Assembly: GCA_021404785.1 (NCBI GenBank)
Contig: QWHH01000014.1
Location: 1-64,000, forward strand
Direction of reading: 5' to 3'
Length of the DNA stretch: 64,000 bases
Source of the DNA: Lysobacterales bacterium PRO7
GTDB taxonomy: Bacteria; Pseudomonadota; Gammaproteobacteria; Xanthomonadales; Rhodanobacteraceae
Shown here: in pieces, positions 25,354-34,683 of the stretch
Layout: every line of letters starts with the position of its first letter
Position numbering within the stretch: the stretch's first letter is position 1
Made by a program: the position numbers and the translations under genes
The notes under the pieces: generated by a model
Seen by the model: only the letters and a program-made list of their open reading frames with translations
What the model was told of the DNA's origin: nothing
The model's database searches: none

Positions 25354-25992
25354 TTATCCCGCCGGCGTCTTGTGCCGGTATTCGCACAGGTCGCGGATGA
25401 TGCAGTTCGGGCAATCCGGCTTGCGCGCCTTGCACACGTAACGCCCATGCAGGATCAGCCAGTGGTGCGCGTCGCGCTTGAATTCGGCCGGTACGGTTTT
25501 CTCGAGCTTGTCCTCGACCGCGCGCACGGTCTTGCCCGGCGCAAGTCCGGTGCGATTGGCGACGCGGAAGATGTGCGTGTCCACCGCAATGGTCGGCTCG
25601 CCGAAAGCTGTATTCAAGATCACGTTCGCGGTCTTGCGGCCGACGCCGGGCAGGGCTTCGAGTGCTTCGCGCGAACACGGCACTTCGCCGCCATGTTGAT
25701 CGACGAGAATCGCGCAGGTGGCGATCACGTTCTTCGCCTTGGTGTTGAAAAGCCCGATCGTGGCAATGTGCGTCTTCAGCTTTTCCTCGCCGAGAGCGAG
25801 GATCGCGTGCGCCGTGCCGGCCACGTGGAAAAGTCTGCGCGTGGCCTTGTTCACGCCCACGTCGGTGGCCTGCGCCGACAGCATCACCGCGACCAGCAAC
25901 TGGAACGGCGTGGCGTATTCGAGTTCCGTCGTCGGATTCGGATTCGCCTCGCGCAGACGGCGGAAGATTTCGGCGCGCTTTTGCGCGTTCAT
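25354..25992 (-). CDS. nth: Endonuclease III (Nth)
   Basis: DNA glycosylase/AP lyase for oxidised pyrimidines in base-excision repair. The 212-residue length is standard. The helix-hairpin-helix with catalytic Lys is present ([16 protein letters not shown], near residues 110-126), as is the catalytic Asp in VDTHIFRV. The C-terminal 4Fe-4S ligands follow the exact C-x6-C-x2-C-x5-C spacing in the [17 protein letters not shown] stretch. It overlaps rsxB by 4 bases, a pairing common in xanthomonads. Confidence 0.95.
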   Translation of the reverse strand: MNAQKRAEIFRRLREANPNPTTELEYATPFQLLVAVMLSAQATDVGVNKATRRLFHVAGTAHAILALGEEKLKTHIATIGLFNTKAKNVIATCAILVDQHGGEVPCSREALEALPGVGRKTANVILNTAFGEPTIAVDTHIFRVANRTGLAPGKTVRAVEDKLEKTVPAEFKRDAHHWLILHGRYVCKARKPDCPNCIIRDLCEYRHKTPAG

Positions 25993-26582
25993 GCGTCGCC
26001 GGTCTTCTTCGCCCGCACACGCGCCAGCGCCGCGGCGACAGCGTCGCCGGTATCGACACGGCTCTTGCGCGCGGCCAGTTCCGCCGCGTGTTCGGCAATC
26101 CAACGCGCGCGGCGTTCGTTGTGTGTCATGTAACGCGCGCGATATTTATCCGCGTCAGCCGGAACAGTCGCTGGAATCATGGCGATGCAGTCGACCGGAC
26201 ACGGCGCGATGCACAGCTCGCAGCCGCTGCATTCGTCGGCGAGGATCGTGTGCATGAGTTTAGACGCGCCGACGATGGCGTCGACCGGGCATGCCTGTAT
26301 GCATTTGGTGCAACCGATGCAGACCGCCTCGTCGATGTATGCGATCTCGCGCGGCTTCTCCACGCCGTTGGCGGGATTCAGTGGTTTGGCGGCACGTCCG
26401 AGCAGCGCGGCCAGTGCGGCAATGCCTACCGCGCCGCCGGGCGGGCATTGGTTGATGTCGGCCTCATCGTTTGCGATTGCGTGCGCGTAGTCCATGCACG
26501 CCGGATAGCCGCAACGCGTGCATTGCGTCTGCGGCAGCAGGGCGTCGATGTGTTCGGCGAGATTCATGCCGAGTTGATCCAC
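25989..26582 (-). CDS. rsxB: RsxB/RnfB-like iron-sulfur protein, solitary and without membrane anchor
   Basis: A 197-residue ferredoxin-type electron carrier. It has the RnfB 4Fe-4S domain ([13 protein letters not shown] followed by a Cys in DINQCPPGG) near residues 21-48 and two bacterial ferredoxin clusters ([12 protein letters not shown] and [12 protein letters not shown], about residues 87-130). Canonical RnfB begins with a membrane helix; this one starts almost directly at the cluster domain and should be soluble. No rnfA, C, D, G or E lies nearby, so it may pass electrons to some other acceptor. It lies 3 bases from metG and overlaps nth. Confidence 0.85.
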   Translation of the reverse strand: MDQLGMNLAEHIDALLPQTQCTRCGYPACMDYAHAIANDEADINQCPPGGAVGIAALAALLGRAAKPLNPANGVEKPREIAYIDEAVCIGCTKCIQACPVDAIVGASKLMHTILADECSGCELCIAPCPVDCIAMIPATVPADADKYRARYMTHNERRARWIAEHAAELAARKSRVDTGDAVAAALARVRAKKTGDA

Positions 26583-26585
26583 CCG

Positions 26586-28652
26586 CTACTTCACCGGCAT
26601 GCCCGACTTCGCGCCAGCGTCGGCATCGAGCAGGTGCAGATCGCTGCCGCCGGAGCCCGCAGAAAGGATCATGCCTTCGGAGACGCCGAAGCGCATCTTG
26701 CGCGGCGCGAGGTTGGCAATGAACACGACTTTGCGGCCGACAAGTTTTTCGGGCTCGCCGTAACTGGCGCGAATACCGGAAAAAATCTGGCGCTGGCCAA
26801 GATCGCCGGCGTCGAGGAGAAAGCGCAGCAGCTTGTCCGAGCCTTCAACGAAACCGCATTCGAGCACGGTGCCGATGCGCAGGTCGAGCTTGGCGAAGTC
26901 ATCGATCGAGATGGTTGCGACCGTGGCTTGCGGAGCTGGCGTGGGGGCGGCGGGCGTCGCCGGAGCGACGGCTTGCAGATTTTCCTTCGAGGCTTCGATC
27001 ATGGCTTCGATCTTGTTGGTGTCGATGCGCGTTGCGAGCGCGGAAAATTCGCGGATGGATGCGCCAAGGCGGGGCTGGATCGCCGCGTCGAAACGCGTGG
27101 GAGATTCGCCGAGGAAGGCAAACGCGCGTGCGGCGGTGGCCGGCACAACCGGTGCAAGCCAGACCGTGAGCAGGCGAAAATAATTGATCGCCAGCGTGCA
27201 GACGACATGCAGCGCATCGCGTTTGGATTCGTCCTTCGCCATCGTCCACGGCGCGTTCGTGGCGACGTAGGCATTGGCCTCGTCGGCGACTTCGATGATC
27301 GCACGCATCGCGGCGGCGTAGTCGCGAGCCTCATACAGCGCGGCGCACGTCGACAATTTCTGCGCGGCGGCGGCGTAGGCGGCGGATTCGCTCGCGGGCA
27401 TTTGCGCGGCGAGCTTGCCGCCGAAAAATTTGTGCACGAATCCCGCGCAGCGGCTGGCGATGTTCACCCACTTGCCGACGAGGTGCGAATTGACGCGATC
27501 CTCGAATGCCTTCATGTCGAGGTCGACGTCGGCCAGGGAGGGAACAAGTTGCGTGGCGAAAAAGTAGCGCAAGTAATCCGGATCCAGGTGATCCAGGTAC
27601 GTGCGCGCCTCGATGAAAGTGCCGCGCGACTTGGACATCTTCGCGCCGTTCACGGTGAGGAAGCCGTGAACGTTCACGGCGCTCGGCGTGCGCAAGCCGG
27701 CGCCGTGCAGCATTGCCGGCCAGAACAGGGTATGGAAGTAGATGATGTCCTTGCCGATGAAGTGGACCATCTCCGTTTTCGAATCGGCGCGGATGAAGCG
27801 TTCCAGATCGTCGGGCCTCAGTCCATTGCGACCGCTGTCGCACAATTCCTTGAACGCGGCGAGGTAGCCGACCGGTGCGTCGACCCAGACGTAGAAAAAC
27901 TTGCCCGGCGCGTCGGGAATCTCGAATCCGAAATACGGTGCGTCGCGCGACACGTCCCAACTGCGCAGACCGTCGGCGAACCATTCCTGCAACTTGTTGA
28001 CGACTTCTGCCTGCAAGCCGCCGGCATCGCGGCGCTGCGCGAGCCAGCCTTTGAGCATCACCTCGAAATCGGCCAGCTTGACGAAGAAGTGCGTGGATTC
28101 CTTCAGTTCCGGCGTCGCGCCCGACACCACCGAATACGGATTGATCAGATCCGCCGGCGTGTAGGCCGTGCCGCAGACCTCGCAGCCGTCGCCGTACTGA
28201 TCCTTCGAATGGCACTTCGGACATTCGCCCTTGATGTAGCGATCCGGCAGGAACATGGCCTTGACCGGATCGTACAGCTGCTTCACCGGCCGCGATTGCG
28301 TGTGGCCGGCGGCCTTGAGCGCCAGCCAGATGCGCGCAGTCAGTTCGCGGTTCGCGTCGGTGTGCGTGGACGAGTAATGATCGTAGGCGACGCCGAAATC
28401 GCGAAATGCCGAGCTGTGTTCCTTCCACACGGCATCGATCAGCGCCTGCGGCGTAATCCCTTCCTTCTCCGCGCGCAACATGATCGCGCTGCCGTGGGCG
28501 TCGTCGGCGCAAACGTAGTGCACGGTGTGCCCGGCCATCCGCATCGCGCGCACCCAGATATCCGACTGGATGTGCTCGAGCATGTGGCCCAGGTGAATCG
28601 CGCCATTGGCGTAAGGCAGGGCGGAAGTAACGAGGATTTCGCGCGTGGTCAT
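26586..28652 (-). CDS. metG: Methionyl-tRNA synthetase (MetG)
   Basis: Charges tRNA-Met. The 688-residue protein has the class I motifs HLGH (GAIHLGHML near residues 17-25) and KMSKS (NGAKMSKSRGT). It also has the zinc knuckle CPKC...CEVC near residues 140-160, the anticodon-binding helical domain and the C-terminal EMAP/Trbp111 dimerisation domain (DDFAKLDLRIGTVLECGFVE onward, final 105 residues). The ATG at 28652 gives the standard MTTREILVTSALPYANG start. It heads a metG-rsxB-nth run on the minus strand. Confidence 0.95.
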   Translation of the reverse strand: MTTREILVTSALPYANGAIHLGHMLEHIQSDIWVRAMRMAGHTVHYVCADDAHGSAIMLRAEKEGITPQALIDAVWKEHSSAFRDFGVAYDHYSSTHTDANRELTARIWLALKAAGHTQSRPVKQLYDPVKAMFLPDRYIKGECPKCHSKDQYGDGCEVCGTAYTPADLINPYSVVSGATPELKESTHFFVKLADFEVMLKGWLAQRRDAGGLQAEVVNKLQEWFADGLRSWDVSRDAPYFGFEIPDAPGKFFYVWVDAPVGYLAAFKELCDSGRNGLRPDDLERFIRADSKTEMVHFIGKDIIYFHTLFWPAMLHGAGLRTPSAVNVHGFLTVNGAKMSKSRGTFIEARTYLDHLDPDYLRYFFATQLVPSLADVDLDMKAFEDRVNSHLVGKWVNIASRCAGFVHKFFGGKLAAQMPASESAAYAAAAQKLSTCAALYEARDYAAAMRAIIEVADEANAYVATNAPWTMAKDESKRDALHVVCTLAINYFRLLTVWLAPVVPATAARAFAFLGESPTRFDAAIQPRLGASIREFSALATRIDTNKIEAMIEASKENLQAVAPATPAAPTPAPQATVATISIDDFAKLDLRIGTVLECGFVEGSDKLLRFLLDAGDLGQRQIFSGIRASYGEPEKLVGRKVVFIANLAPRKMRFGVSEGMILSAGSGGSDLHLLDADAGAKSGMPVK

Positions 28653-28659
28653 GCCGCGA

Positions 28660-30048
28660 TTATCGCATGGCACGGCGCTTTGCCAGCCAATACAGCACGA
28701 ATCCGGCGACCACGAATCCGATCGCGCCGCCGATGACCTTGAAGAAGAAGTCGGCCTTGTCGCTCGTATCCGATGGTGGTACGAGCGCCAGCGCGATGGC
28801 GCCAACGGTGGTGAGAAAACCGATGCCGTTGGCGAATACGCTACCGGCCGCACCGCCGGGTACGACGATCGCTTCGGGCGTATGCGCGATGCGACGGCGC
28901 AATTTAATTGCCGCAGCAAACAGGTAAAGGTAGGGAATGAACGTCAATATCGCGGTGGCATCCACGAGGATCAGGTAGGCCGTGTGCACCGACGTCCCCT
29001 GGTTTGCCGCGACGATGAACAGCGCGCCGAGTGCGCCCTGCACCAGCAGCGCGACATAGGGCGTGTTCCAGCGCGGATGCACGCGCGCGAGCGCGGGCGG
29101 CAGCAGGCGATCCATGCCGCCGACGAACAGCAGGCGCGCGGTGCCGATCATCCACGCGCCGAGTCCGCCGATGCCGGCCAGTGTCATCAGCAGCGCGACT
29201 GGCGACCCCAGCCACGGCATGCCGTGCGCGGCACCCGCTGTGGCAATGGCCTGGTTGATGCCGGCAATGATCGAGATCTTTTCCGGCGGCAGCGCCCACA
29301 TCAGGGCCAGCGTGTTGAGGATGTAGATGCCGGCGATGACCAGTCCCGAGATCAGCAGCGCGCGCGGAATCGTGCGCCGCGGTTCGCGGATTTCGCCGGC
29401 GAGGATCAGGGCCAGCTCCAGCCCGGCGAACGCGAAACAGATTTGCGCGAAGAAGATGATCGTGTCGAAGTTCGAAAACGAGGGCGCAAACGATTCTGCC
29501 GGCATCGGCGTGGCCGATCCGTCCGCAAGCAATGCGACCGTGCCGATGAACACCACCACCAGCGAAGGCAGCCATTGCGCGAGGCCGCCCAGGTTTTGCA
29601 GCCAGCGCCCCGCATTGGTGCCGACGGTGTTGCACGCCAACGCAATGGCGAGCAGCAGAAGTGACGCACCGGTGGCGTAGGCGCTGGAATGTTCCAGTTC
29701 CACGAAGCGTCCGTTGAAGATGTACAAGGCAAAGATGGCGGTGCTGAGCGCCAGCGTCGGGAAATACAGCAGGGTTGACGCCCAGTAGACCCAGCCGGCG
29801 ATGAAACCCTGGCGTTCGCCGAAGGCCTCGCTGATCCACACATACAGGCCGCCGTCTTTCGGCAATGCGGACGACAGTGTCATCACGCACAGGCCCTGCG
29901 GAATGAAGAAGATCAGCGCTGCCAGCAGCCACAGCGTCAGCGATGACGGACCGGAATGCCCGGCCAGTGCGACCCAGCGCAGGCCGACGACGGCGACGGT
30001 GTTGAACAGCACCAGGTCGAGCAGGCCCAATGATTTTCCCTGTGCCAT
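28660..30048 (-). CDS. Amino-acid permease, APC superfamily
   Basis: An inner-membrane transporter of 462 residues with about twelve helices. The APC-type first helix (LGLLDLVLFNTVAVVGLRWV) and the GGLYVWISEAFGE motif, typical of amino acid/polyamine antiporters and GABA or glutamate permeases, are visible. The ATG at 30048 is preferred because aggggatgg lies about 6 bases upstream; ATGs at 30054 and 30090 are also in frame. Substrate is undetermined. It ends 7 bases upstream of metG on the same strand, so read-through is possible. Confidence 0.85.
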   Translation of the reverse strand: MAQGKSLGLLDLVLFNTVAVVGLRWVALAGHSGPSSLTLWLLAALIFFIPQGLCVMTLSSALPKDGGLYVWISEAFGERQGFIAGWVYWASTLLYFPTLALSTAIFALYIFNGRFVELEHSSAYATGASLLLLAIALACNTVGTNAGRWLQNLGGLAQWLPSLVVVFIGTVALLADGSATPMPAESFAPSFSNFDTIIFFAQICFAFAGLELALILAGEIREPRRTIPRALLISGLVIAGIYILNTLALMWALPPEKISIIAGINQAIATAGAAHGMPWLGSPVALLMTLAGIGGLGAWMIGTARLLFVGGMDRLLPPALARVHPRWNTPYVALLVQGALGALFIVAANQGTSVHTAYLILVDATAILTFIPYLYLFAAAIKLRRRIAHTPEAIVVPGGAAGSVFANGIGFLTTVGAIALALVPPSDTSDKADFFFKVIGGAIGFVVAGFVLYWLAKRRAMR

Positions 30049-30099
30049 CGCCATCCCCTGTGCCCGCAACGAATTCGCGCAGCCTAGCACAGGGGGTGT

Positions 30100-30540
30100 T
30101 CAATGGGATTGTCGTTCCCAGGTCTGGCTGCGCCCGAGCAGGGGAATGCCGATGTAGCCGTGCACGACGAGCGTGGCGTCGTCGCGCAAGTGCAGGGTCG
30201 CGCGATAGATGTCGCCACTTTCCGGATCCAGCACTTCGCCGCCGCCCCAGGCGTCGCCGTCGCGATGGAAATTCCAAAGGATTGTCATGCCGACCACCCG
30301 CTGATTGTGGCGAGCACCTGCGCATTGCGTGCAACGTGGATCGGCGTCGTCATCCGGTGCCGGAAAAAGCTTGACGATACGTCCGCTCAGCGTGCCGGCG
30401 CGTTCGACAATTTCGACCAGAGCTTTTGGCGCGCGCGTATCGTCGTCGAAGGTTTGCCACAGCCCGGCGGGAGAAGCATTTGGCGCTTGCGCGAACGCGT
30501 GCGCGGCGAATCCGAGCAGGACGATGGCGGCAATGCGCAT
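30100..30540 (-). CDS. Exported DUF2147 protein
   Basis: A 146-residue protein with a signal peptide (AFA site near residues 15-17) and the DUF2147 domain: GLWQTFDDDT, ALVEIVERAGTLSGRIVKLF, GMTILWNFHRDGDAWGGGEVLDPESGDIY and a GRSQTWER end. It also carries a CTQC pair. DUF2147 proteins are periplasmic lipocalin-like beta-barrels of unknown function. It follows the sulfotransferase gene by 64 bases. Confidence 0.8.
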   Translation of the reverse strand: MRIAAIVLLGFAAHAFAQAPNASPAGLWQTFDDDTRAPKALVEIVERAGTLSGRIVKLFPAPDDDADPRCTQCAGARHNQRVVGMTILWNFHRDGDAWGGGEVLDPESGDIYRATLHLRDDATLVVHGYIGIPLLGRSQTWERQSH

Positions 30541-30604
30541 GCGGGCATCATAAACGATCGAGCCGATGTTCCAGTGGGAGGTGGTGGCGGGTCGAGATCC
30601 CCGG

Positions 30605-31477
30605 TCATCTCGGCAATGACGGTCGTTTCCACCAGTCGGAGGATTCTTCATAGCCGAAGTGCAGCAGGAATGGCGTCCCGCCCTGATCGTGGAAATAGCG
30701 CTTCGAAGCCGCATCGAACAGATAGCGCCAGTAATCCCCGGTGCGATGGCGCACGAGCAAGTCGTAGATGGAGTCCGGCGATGGTCGGTACAAATAGCCG
30801 TTGTACGGATTCCTCATGTAGGCATCGGATTGCTTTTCCAGGCGCACGCATTCGCCGAGCAGCGAAGGCGGCACCGGCGTGCCGGCGAATTCCAGCAACT
30901 GCCGCAGGAACCATTCCGGTCGCCGGATGAGGTCTTCGTATTTCAGGAACGACACGCGCCGCCCGTTGCCCAGCGTCAGGCCTGCCTGCACATGGCGAGC
31001 CCAGGAACCCTCGTCCACATCGATGTACTGCAACGCGTCGTACAATTCCCGCCGTTCGGAAAAGCGGTGATTCCCGAACAGGAATTTCATGTAAAGAAAG
31101 GAGAGGGTGGCGTTTCTTCCGTCGCGCACCAGATAAACGACGTCGTCGTGTCCGCCCGGCATCTGGTGGCTCTTGATCAGGTCGAGGCCATCCAGGGCGT
31201 TCGTCAGCGGGCCGCCGGATGCGTCGACGACGTCGTCTTTGTACACGCTTGGCTGCGGTCGCCCTTGCAGTAGCGAGAAATATTTACGCACCAGGGTGCT
31301 GCCCGAGCGCGGGTAGGAGACAAGAAAGATTCGTTTCCGGGAGAGCAACAGCGGGTACCGGCGCGAGAGACTGGGACGGTCCACCGAGCTTAGCGAGCGG
31401 GCCGTCACCTCGCAAATCGTGTTTCTTGCCTTATGCGGGGCGGTGTTGCCGGACGCACGCATTTGCATGCGGCGCAT
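30605..31477 (-). CDS. Sulfotransferase-domain protein
   Basis: A PAPS-dependent sulfotransferase fold. The 5'-phosphosulfate loop is VSYPRSGSTLVR and the 3'-phosphate site is YLVRDGRNATLSFLYMKFL, about 50 residues later. The frame gives up to 290 residues, but homology begins only around residue 46 and no ribosome site supports the ATGs at 31477, 31468 or 31462, so the true start may be internal. The acceptor substrate is unknown; lipids, glycans and peptides are all possible for bacterial members. The only sulfate-activation gene in the window is the distant orphan cysD. Confidence 0.75.
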   Translation of the reverse strand: MRRMQMRASGNTAPHKARNTICEVTARSLSSVDRPSLSRRYPLLLSRKRIFLVSYPRSGSTLVRKYFSLLQGRPQPSVYKDDVVDASGGPLTNALDGLDLIKSHQMPGGHDDVVYLVRDGRNATLSFLYMKFLFGNHRFSERRELYDALQYIDVDEGSWARHVQAGLTLGNGRRVSFLKYEDLIRRPEWFLRQLLEFAGTPVPPSLLGECVRLEKQSDAYMRNPYNGYLYRPSPDSIYDLLVRHRTGDYWRYLFDAASKRYFHDQGGTPFLLHFGYEESSDWWKRPSLPR

Positions 31478-31526
31478 TGCGTGCTCGGATACAATAGATG
31501 GTCATCATTTCGCGCCAACCCCCACA

Positions 31527-32615
31527 ATGATCCAGCCGACCAAAGAACAGGTCGAGCGCCTGCTCGCCGAAATTGTCGATCCGCATACCGGCCAGGACCT
31601 CATGGCTTCCGGCGCGGTCAAGGGCGTGGGCGTGGACGGCGGCAAGGTCGCGGTCGACATCGTGCTCGGTTATCCGGCACAGATTTTCGTCGATGCTTTG
31701 GCGCAAACCGTGCGCGCGAAGCTGGCCGCGGCTGGCATTGCAGATGCGACAGTCGGCGTGAGTTGGCGCGTGTTTGCGCACAAGGTGCAGAAAGACCTCA
31801 CGCCGATGCCGGCCGTGAAGAACATCATCGCGGTCGCTTCGGGCAAAGGCGGCGTGGGCAAGTCCACGACCGCGGCGAACCTCGCGCTTGCGCTCGCCGC
31901 CGAAGGCGCGCACGTGGGCGTGCTCGATGCGGACATCTATGGCCCGTCGATGCCGCGCATGCTCGGCGTTTCCGGAAAACCCGATACGAAAGACGGCCAG
32001 CGCATCGAGCCGAAGCTCGCGCACGGCATCCAGGCCATGTCGATCGGCTTCATGATCGACGAGGACACGCCGATGATCTGGCGCGGCCCAATGGTGACGC
32101 AGGCGCTGACGCAACTGCTCAACGAAACGAACTGGGTGGACCTGGATTACCTCGTCATCGACCTGCCGCCCGGCACCGGCGACATCCAGTTGACGCTGTG
32201 CCAGCGCGTGCCGGTATCCGGCGCGGTGATCGTGACCACGCCGCAGGACATCGCCCTGCTCGATGCGAAGAAAGGCCTGAAGATGTTCGAGAAAGTCGAC
32301 GTGCCGGTGCTCGGCATCGTCGAGAACATGGCGCTGCACACCTGCTCGAACTGCGGCCACACCGAACACATTTTCGGCGAAGGTGGCGGCGCGCGCATGT
32401 CCGTGCAGTATGGCGTGCCGTTGCTGGGATCGTTGCCGCTGGACATTCATATCCGCGAACAGGCCGATGGCGGCACGCCGACGGTCGCGGCCGATCCTGC
32501 CGGAACGATAGCGGCGATGTATCGCGAGATCGCGCGCAAGACTGCGGCGCAACTGGCGCTGCACGCACGCAGCAAGAGCATTCAATTCCCCAAAATCGTC
32601 ATCCAGAATACATGA
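31527..32615 (+). CDS. apbC: Iron-sulfur cluster carrier ApbC/Mrp
   Basis: A P-loop ATPase that carries and transfers 4Fe-4S clusters. Of its 362 residues the first ~90 form a MIP18-type domain. The deviant Walker [10 protein letters not shown] (about residues 109-117), [24 protein letters not shown] and the cluster-binding CSNCGH follow. The ATG at 31527 replaces a longer frame whose first 36 codons overlap the divergent sulfotransferase gene. It lies 10 bases before dcd. Confidence 0.95.
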   Translation: MIQPTKEQVERLLAEIVDPHTGQDLMASGAVKGVGVDGGKVAVDIVLGYPAQIFVDALAQTVRAKLAAAGIADATVGVSWRVFAHKVQKDLTPMPAVKNIIAVASGKGGVGKSTTAANLALALAAEGAHVGVLDADIYGPSMPRMLGVSGKPDTKDGQRIEPKLAHGIQAMSIGFMIDEDTPMIWRGPMVTQALTQLLNETNWVDLDYLVIDLPPGTGDIQLTLCQRVPVSGAVIVTTPQDIALLDAKKGLKMFEKVDVPVLGIVENMALHTCSNCGHTEHIFGEGGGARMSVQYGVPLLGSLPLDIHIREQADGGTPTVAADPAGTIAAMYREIARKTAAQLALHARSKSIQFPKIVIQNT

Positions 32616-32625
32616 GCATCAATTC

Positions 32626-33195
32626 GTGACCATTAAATCGGACCACTGGATCCGCCGTATGGCGGAAAAACACGGCATGATCGAACCGTTCGAGCCCGCC
32701 CAGGTGCGCGTCAACGCCAACGGCGGCAAGCTGATTTCCTACGGCACGTCGAGTTACGGCTATGACGTGCGCTGCGCGAATGAGTTCAAGGTCTTCACCA
32801 ACATCAACTCGACCATCGTCGATCCGAAGGAATTCGACGCGCGCAGCTTCGTCGACGTCAAGGGCGACGAGTGCATCATCCCGCCCAATTCGTTTGCGCT
32901 GGCGCGCACGGTGGAGTACTTTCGCATTCCGCGCAGCGTGCTCACGGTGTGCCTTGGCAAGAGCACATACGCGCGCTGCGGCATCATCGTCAACGTGACG
33001 CCGCTGGAGCCGGAATGGGAAGGCCACGTGACGCTGGAATTTTCCAACACGACGCCGCTGCCGGCGCGGATCTACGCGAACGAAGGCGTGGCGCAGATGC
33101 TGTTTTTCGAATCCGACGAGGTTTGCGGCACCAGTTACCGCGATCGCGGCGGAAAATACCAGGGCCAGAAGGGTGTCACGCTGCCGAAAGCGTGA
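32626..33195 (+). CDS. dcd: dCTP deaminase (Dcd)
   Basis: Deaminates dCTP to dUTP for thymidylate synthesis; works as a trimer. The 189-residue protein shows [13 protein letters not shown], the long [17 protein letters not shown] block, [24 protein letters not shown] with the catalytic Glu, and the [18 protein letters not shown] block. It closely follows the xanthomonad form. The start codon is GTG at 32626; an ATG at 32612 reads into a stop after five codons. Confidence 0.95.
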   Translation: MTIKSDHWIRRMAEKHGMIEPFEPAQVRVNANGGKLISYGTSSYGYDVRCANEFKVFTNINSTIVDPKEFDARSFVDVKGDECIIPPNSFALARTVEYFRIPRSVLTVCLGKSTYARCGIIVNVTPLEPEWEGHVTLEFSNTTPLPARIYANEGVAQMLFFESDEVCGTSYRDRGGKYQGQKGVTLPKA

Positions 33196-33212
33196 GTATT
33201 CAGGAGTATACA

Positions 33213-33614
33213 ATGCGTAAAAGTTCCATTTTCCGTGGCGCGCAGGCGCTGATCCTGTTGCTGCTGGTTGCGCTGCTCGGCGCGTGTGGCGGACGCGACG
33301 CCATCAATGAAGGCACGTCCGACATCGCGAGCGCGAACCGGCCGGCGGCGTTCGATTTGACCGTGGCGGCGGACAAGGACAACCAGTTCGAATACGACGG
33401 CGCCACGCTGACGCGCGAAGACCTGGCCGGGCACCTTCGCTACCTTGCCGAAGTCGGCAAGCCGGTGCATACGATCCTGCTCACGCCCGGCGAAAAGGAA
33501 AAGATCAAAAATGGGCAGGTGGCCGCGCTCGCCGGTATTTGCCGCGACCTGAAGATCACCGGCTATGTGCGCGACAACGACGGACACCTCAAGGTGATCC
33601 AGGTCGTCGAATGA
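33213..33614 (+). CDS. Small lipoprotein, paralogue of the next gene
   Basis: A 133-residue protein with a lipoprotein signal (lipobox LGAC at about residues 22-25). The body (FDLTVAADKDNQFEYDGATL, then LAGHLRYLAEV and a long helix) lines up with the neighbouring exported protein, so the two look like an old tandem duplication. This one is membrane-anchored and the next is free. The fold resembles ExbD/TolR-like periplasmic domains (short strand, helix, strand I-L-L-T-P, helix, final strand), which I note only as a structural guess. Start codon 33213 has aggag 9 bases upstream. Confidence 0.7.
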   Translation: MRKSSIFRGAQALILLLLVALLGACGGRDAINEGTSDIASANRPAAFDLTVAADKDNQFEYDGATLTREDLAGHLRYLAEVGKPVHTILLTPGEKEKIKNGQVAALAGICRDLKITGYVRDNDGHLKVIQVVE

Positions 33615-33647
33615 CCCCGCGCAAGCGGATTTCCCCAGGAGCCAATC

Positions 33648-34019
33648 ATGTACAAATCGCTAGTTGCGGCAATGGCCGCCTCGTTGCTCGTTGCCGGCGC
33701 CGCATTTGCGCGCGATGCCATCGATGATGGACATCTGCAGGTGAGGCCTGCGAAGAACAACATGTTCTCCACCGGCGAATTCATCATGGGCAAGGCCGAG
33801 CTGTACGGTTACCTTGGCGATTTGAAGGACAGCAAGAAGATCACCGGCATCGTGTTGCAGGATGCCGACCGCGCGACGCCGGAACAAAAGCACCTGCTCG
33901 TGATCGCCGCGCAGGCGCAGAAGCTCGATGCTCTGGTGGAAGACCATGGCAAGCTTGAGCCGCTCGTCGATCCGACGGTGCCAACGCCGGTTGTCGCTCC
34001 GTCCGCTCCCGCGCAATAA
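33648..34019 (+). CDS. Small exported protein, paralogue of preceding lipoprotein
   Basis: A 123-residue protein with a cleavable signal peptide (AFA site near residues 19-21) and a body parallel to the previous gene: LQVRPAKNNMFSTGEFIMGK, LYGYLGDLKDSKKITGIVLQ, then a helix and LDALVEDHGK. It ends in a Pro/Val-rich tail (LVDPTVPTPVVAPSAPAQ). It lies 33 bases behind its paralogue and 7 bases from the convergent pcp gene. Function unknown. Confidence 0.65.
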   Translation: MYKSLVAAMAASLLVAGAAFARDAIDDGHLQVRPAKNNMFSTGEFIMGKAELYGYLGDLKDSKKITGIVLQDADRATPEQKHLLVIAAQAQKLDALVEDHGKLEPLVDPTVPTPVVAPSAPAQ

Positions 34020-34026
34020 ACGCCGA

Positions 34027-34683
34027 TCAATCCAGCGCGCCGGCGGCGTAATGTGCGTCGCTGGTTGTCGTCAGCGCGACCTCAAGACATAGCCGGATCG
34101 CGGTGATCATCGTTTCCAGCGGCATGCCTGGCGCGCCTGTGTGTCGTGCTGCCTGTTCCGGCAGGTACGGCACATGCACAAAGCCGCCGCGAACGCCGCG
34201 GCGCCGCCGCAGCGCGTGCTGAAGGCCGAAAAAAACCTGGTTGCACACGAATGTGCCAGCGCTTTGCGATAGCGCCGCGGGGATGTTGGCTGCATGCAAT
34301 CGTTGCAGTATGGCCTTGATCGGCAATGTGGAAAAATACGCATTTGCCGCTTTGTCCACGATGCGTACATCGACTGGCTGCGATCCCGTGTTGTCCGGGA
34401 TGCGCGCATCGATCAGGTTGATGGCGACTCGCTCCAGCGAGATGCCTTCGCGACCTCCGGCCTGGCCAAGCGCAAGCACCAGGGCAGGGCGATGGCGGCG
34501 AAGCAGCGGTTGCAGTGCGGACAGCGATGCGCCGAATTCGGTTGGCAAGACTGCACCGACGACGCGATGCGCGGCGATGGTCTGCCCGTGCAGCGCCACG
34601 GCGATTTGCTGCGAAGGATTGACCGGCTCGCCGCCGAACGGGTCGAATCCGGTCACCAATGCGACGGGCGTGCGCTTGCTCAT
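34027..34683 (-). CDS. pcp: Pyroglutamyl-peptidase I (Pcp)
   Basis: A cysteine peptidase (C15) that removes N-terminal pyroglutamate from peptides, releasing 5-oxoproline. The 218-residue protein has the fold-defining VALVTGFDPFGGEPVNPS start and a full catalytic triad: Glu in GISLERVAIN, Cys in AGTFVCNQVFFG and His in FVHVPYLPEQ. The DUF979 stop codon overlaps its ATG by 1 base (tgatg). With the DUF969/DUF979 permease pair and the nearby pxp genes it supplies pyroglutamate for salvage. Confidence 0.93.
   Translation of the reverse strand: MSKRTPVALVTGFDPFGGEPVNPSQQIAVALHGQTIAAHRVVGAVLPTEFGASLSALQPLLRRHRPALVLALGQAGGREGISLERVAINLIDARIPDNTGSQPVDVRIVDKAANAYFSTLPIKAILQRLHAANIPAALSQSAGTFVCNQVFFGLQHALRRRRGVRGGFVHVPYLPEQAARHTGAPGMPLETMITAIRLCLEVALTTTSDAHYAAGALD

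Noticed and set aside
26088-28736. 882-codon plus-strand frame
   Set aside because: Antisense of rsxB and metG, whose products are clearly recognised; this frame's composition is Arg-rich and without motifs.
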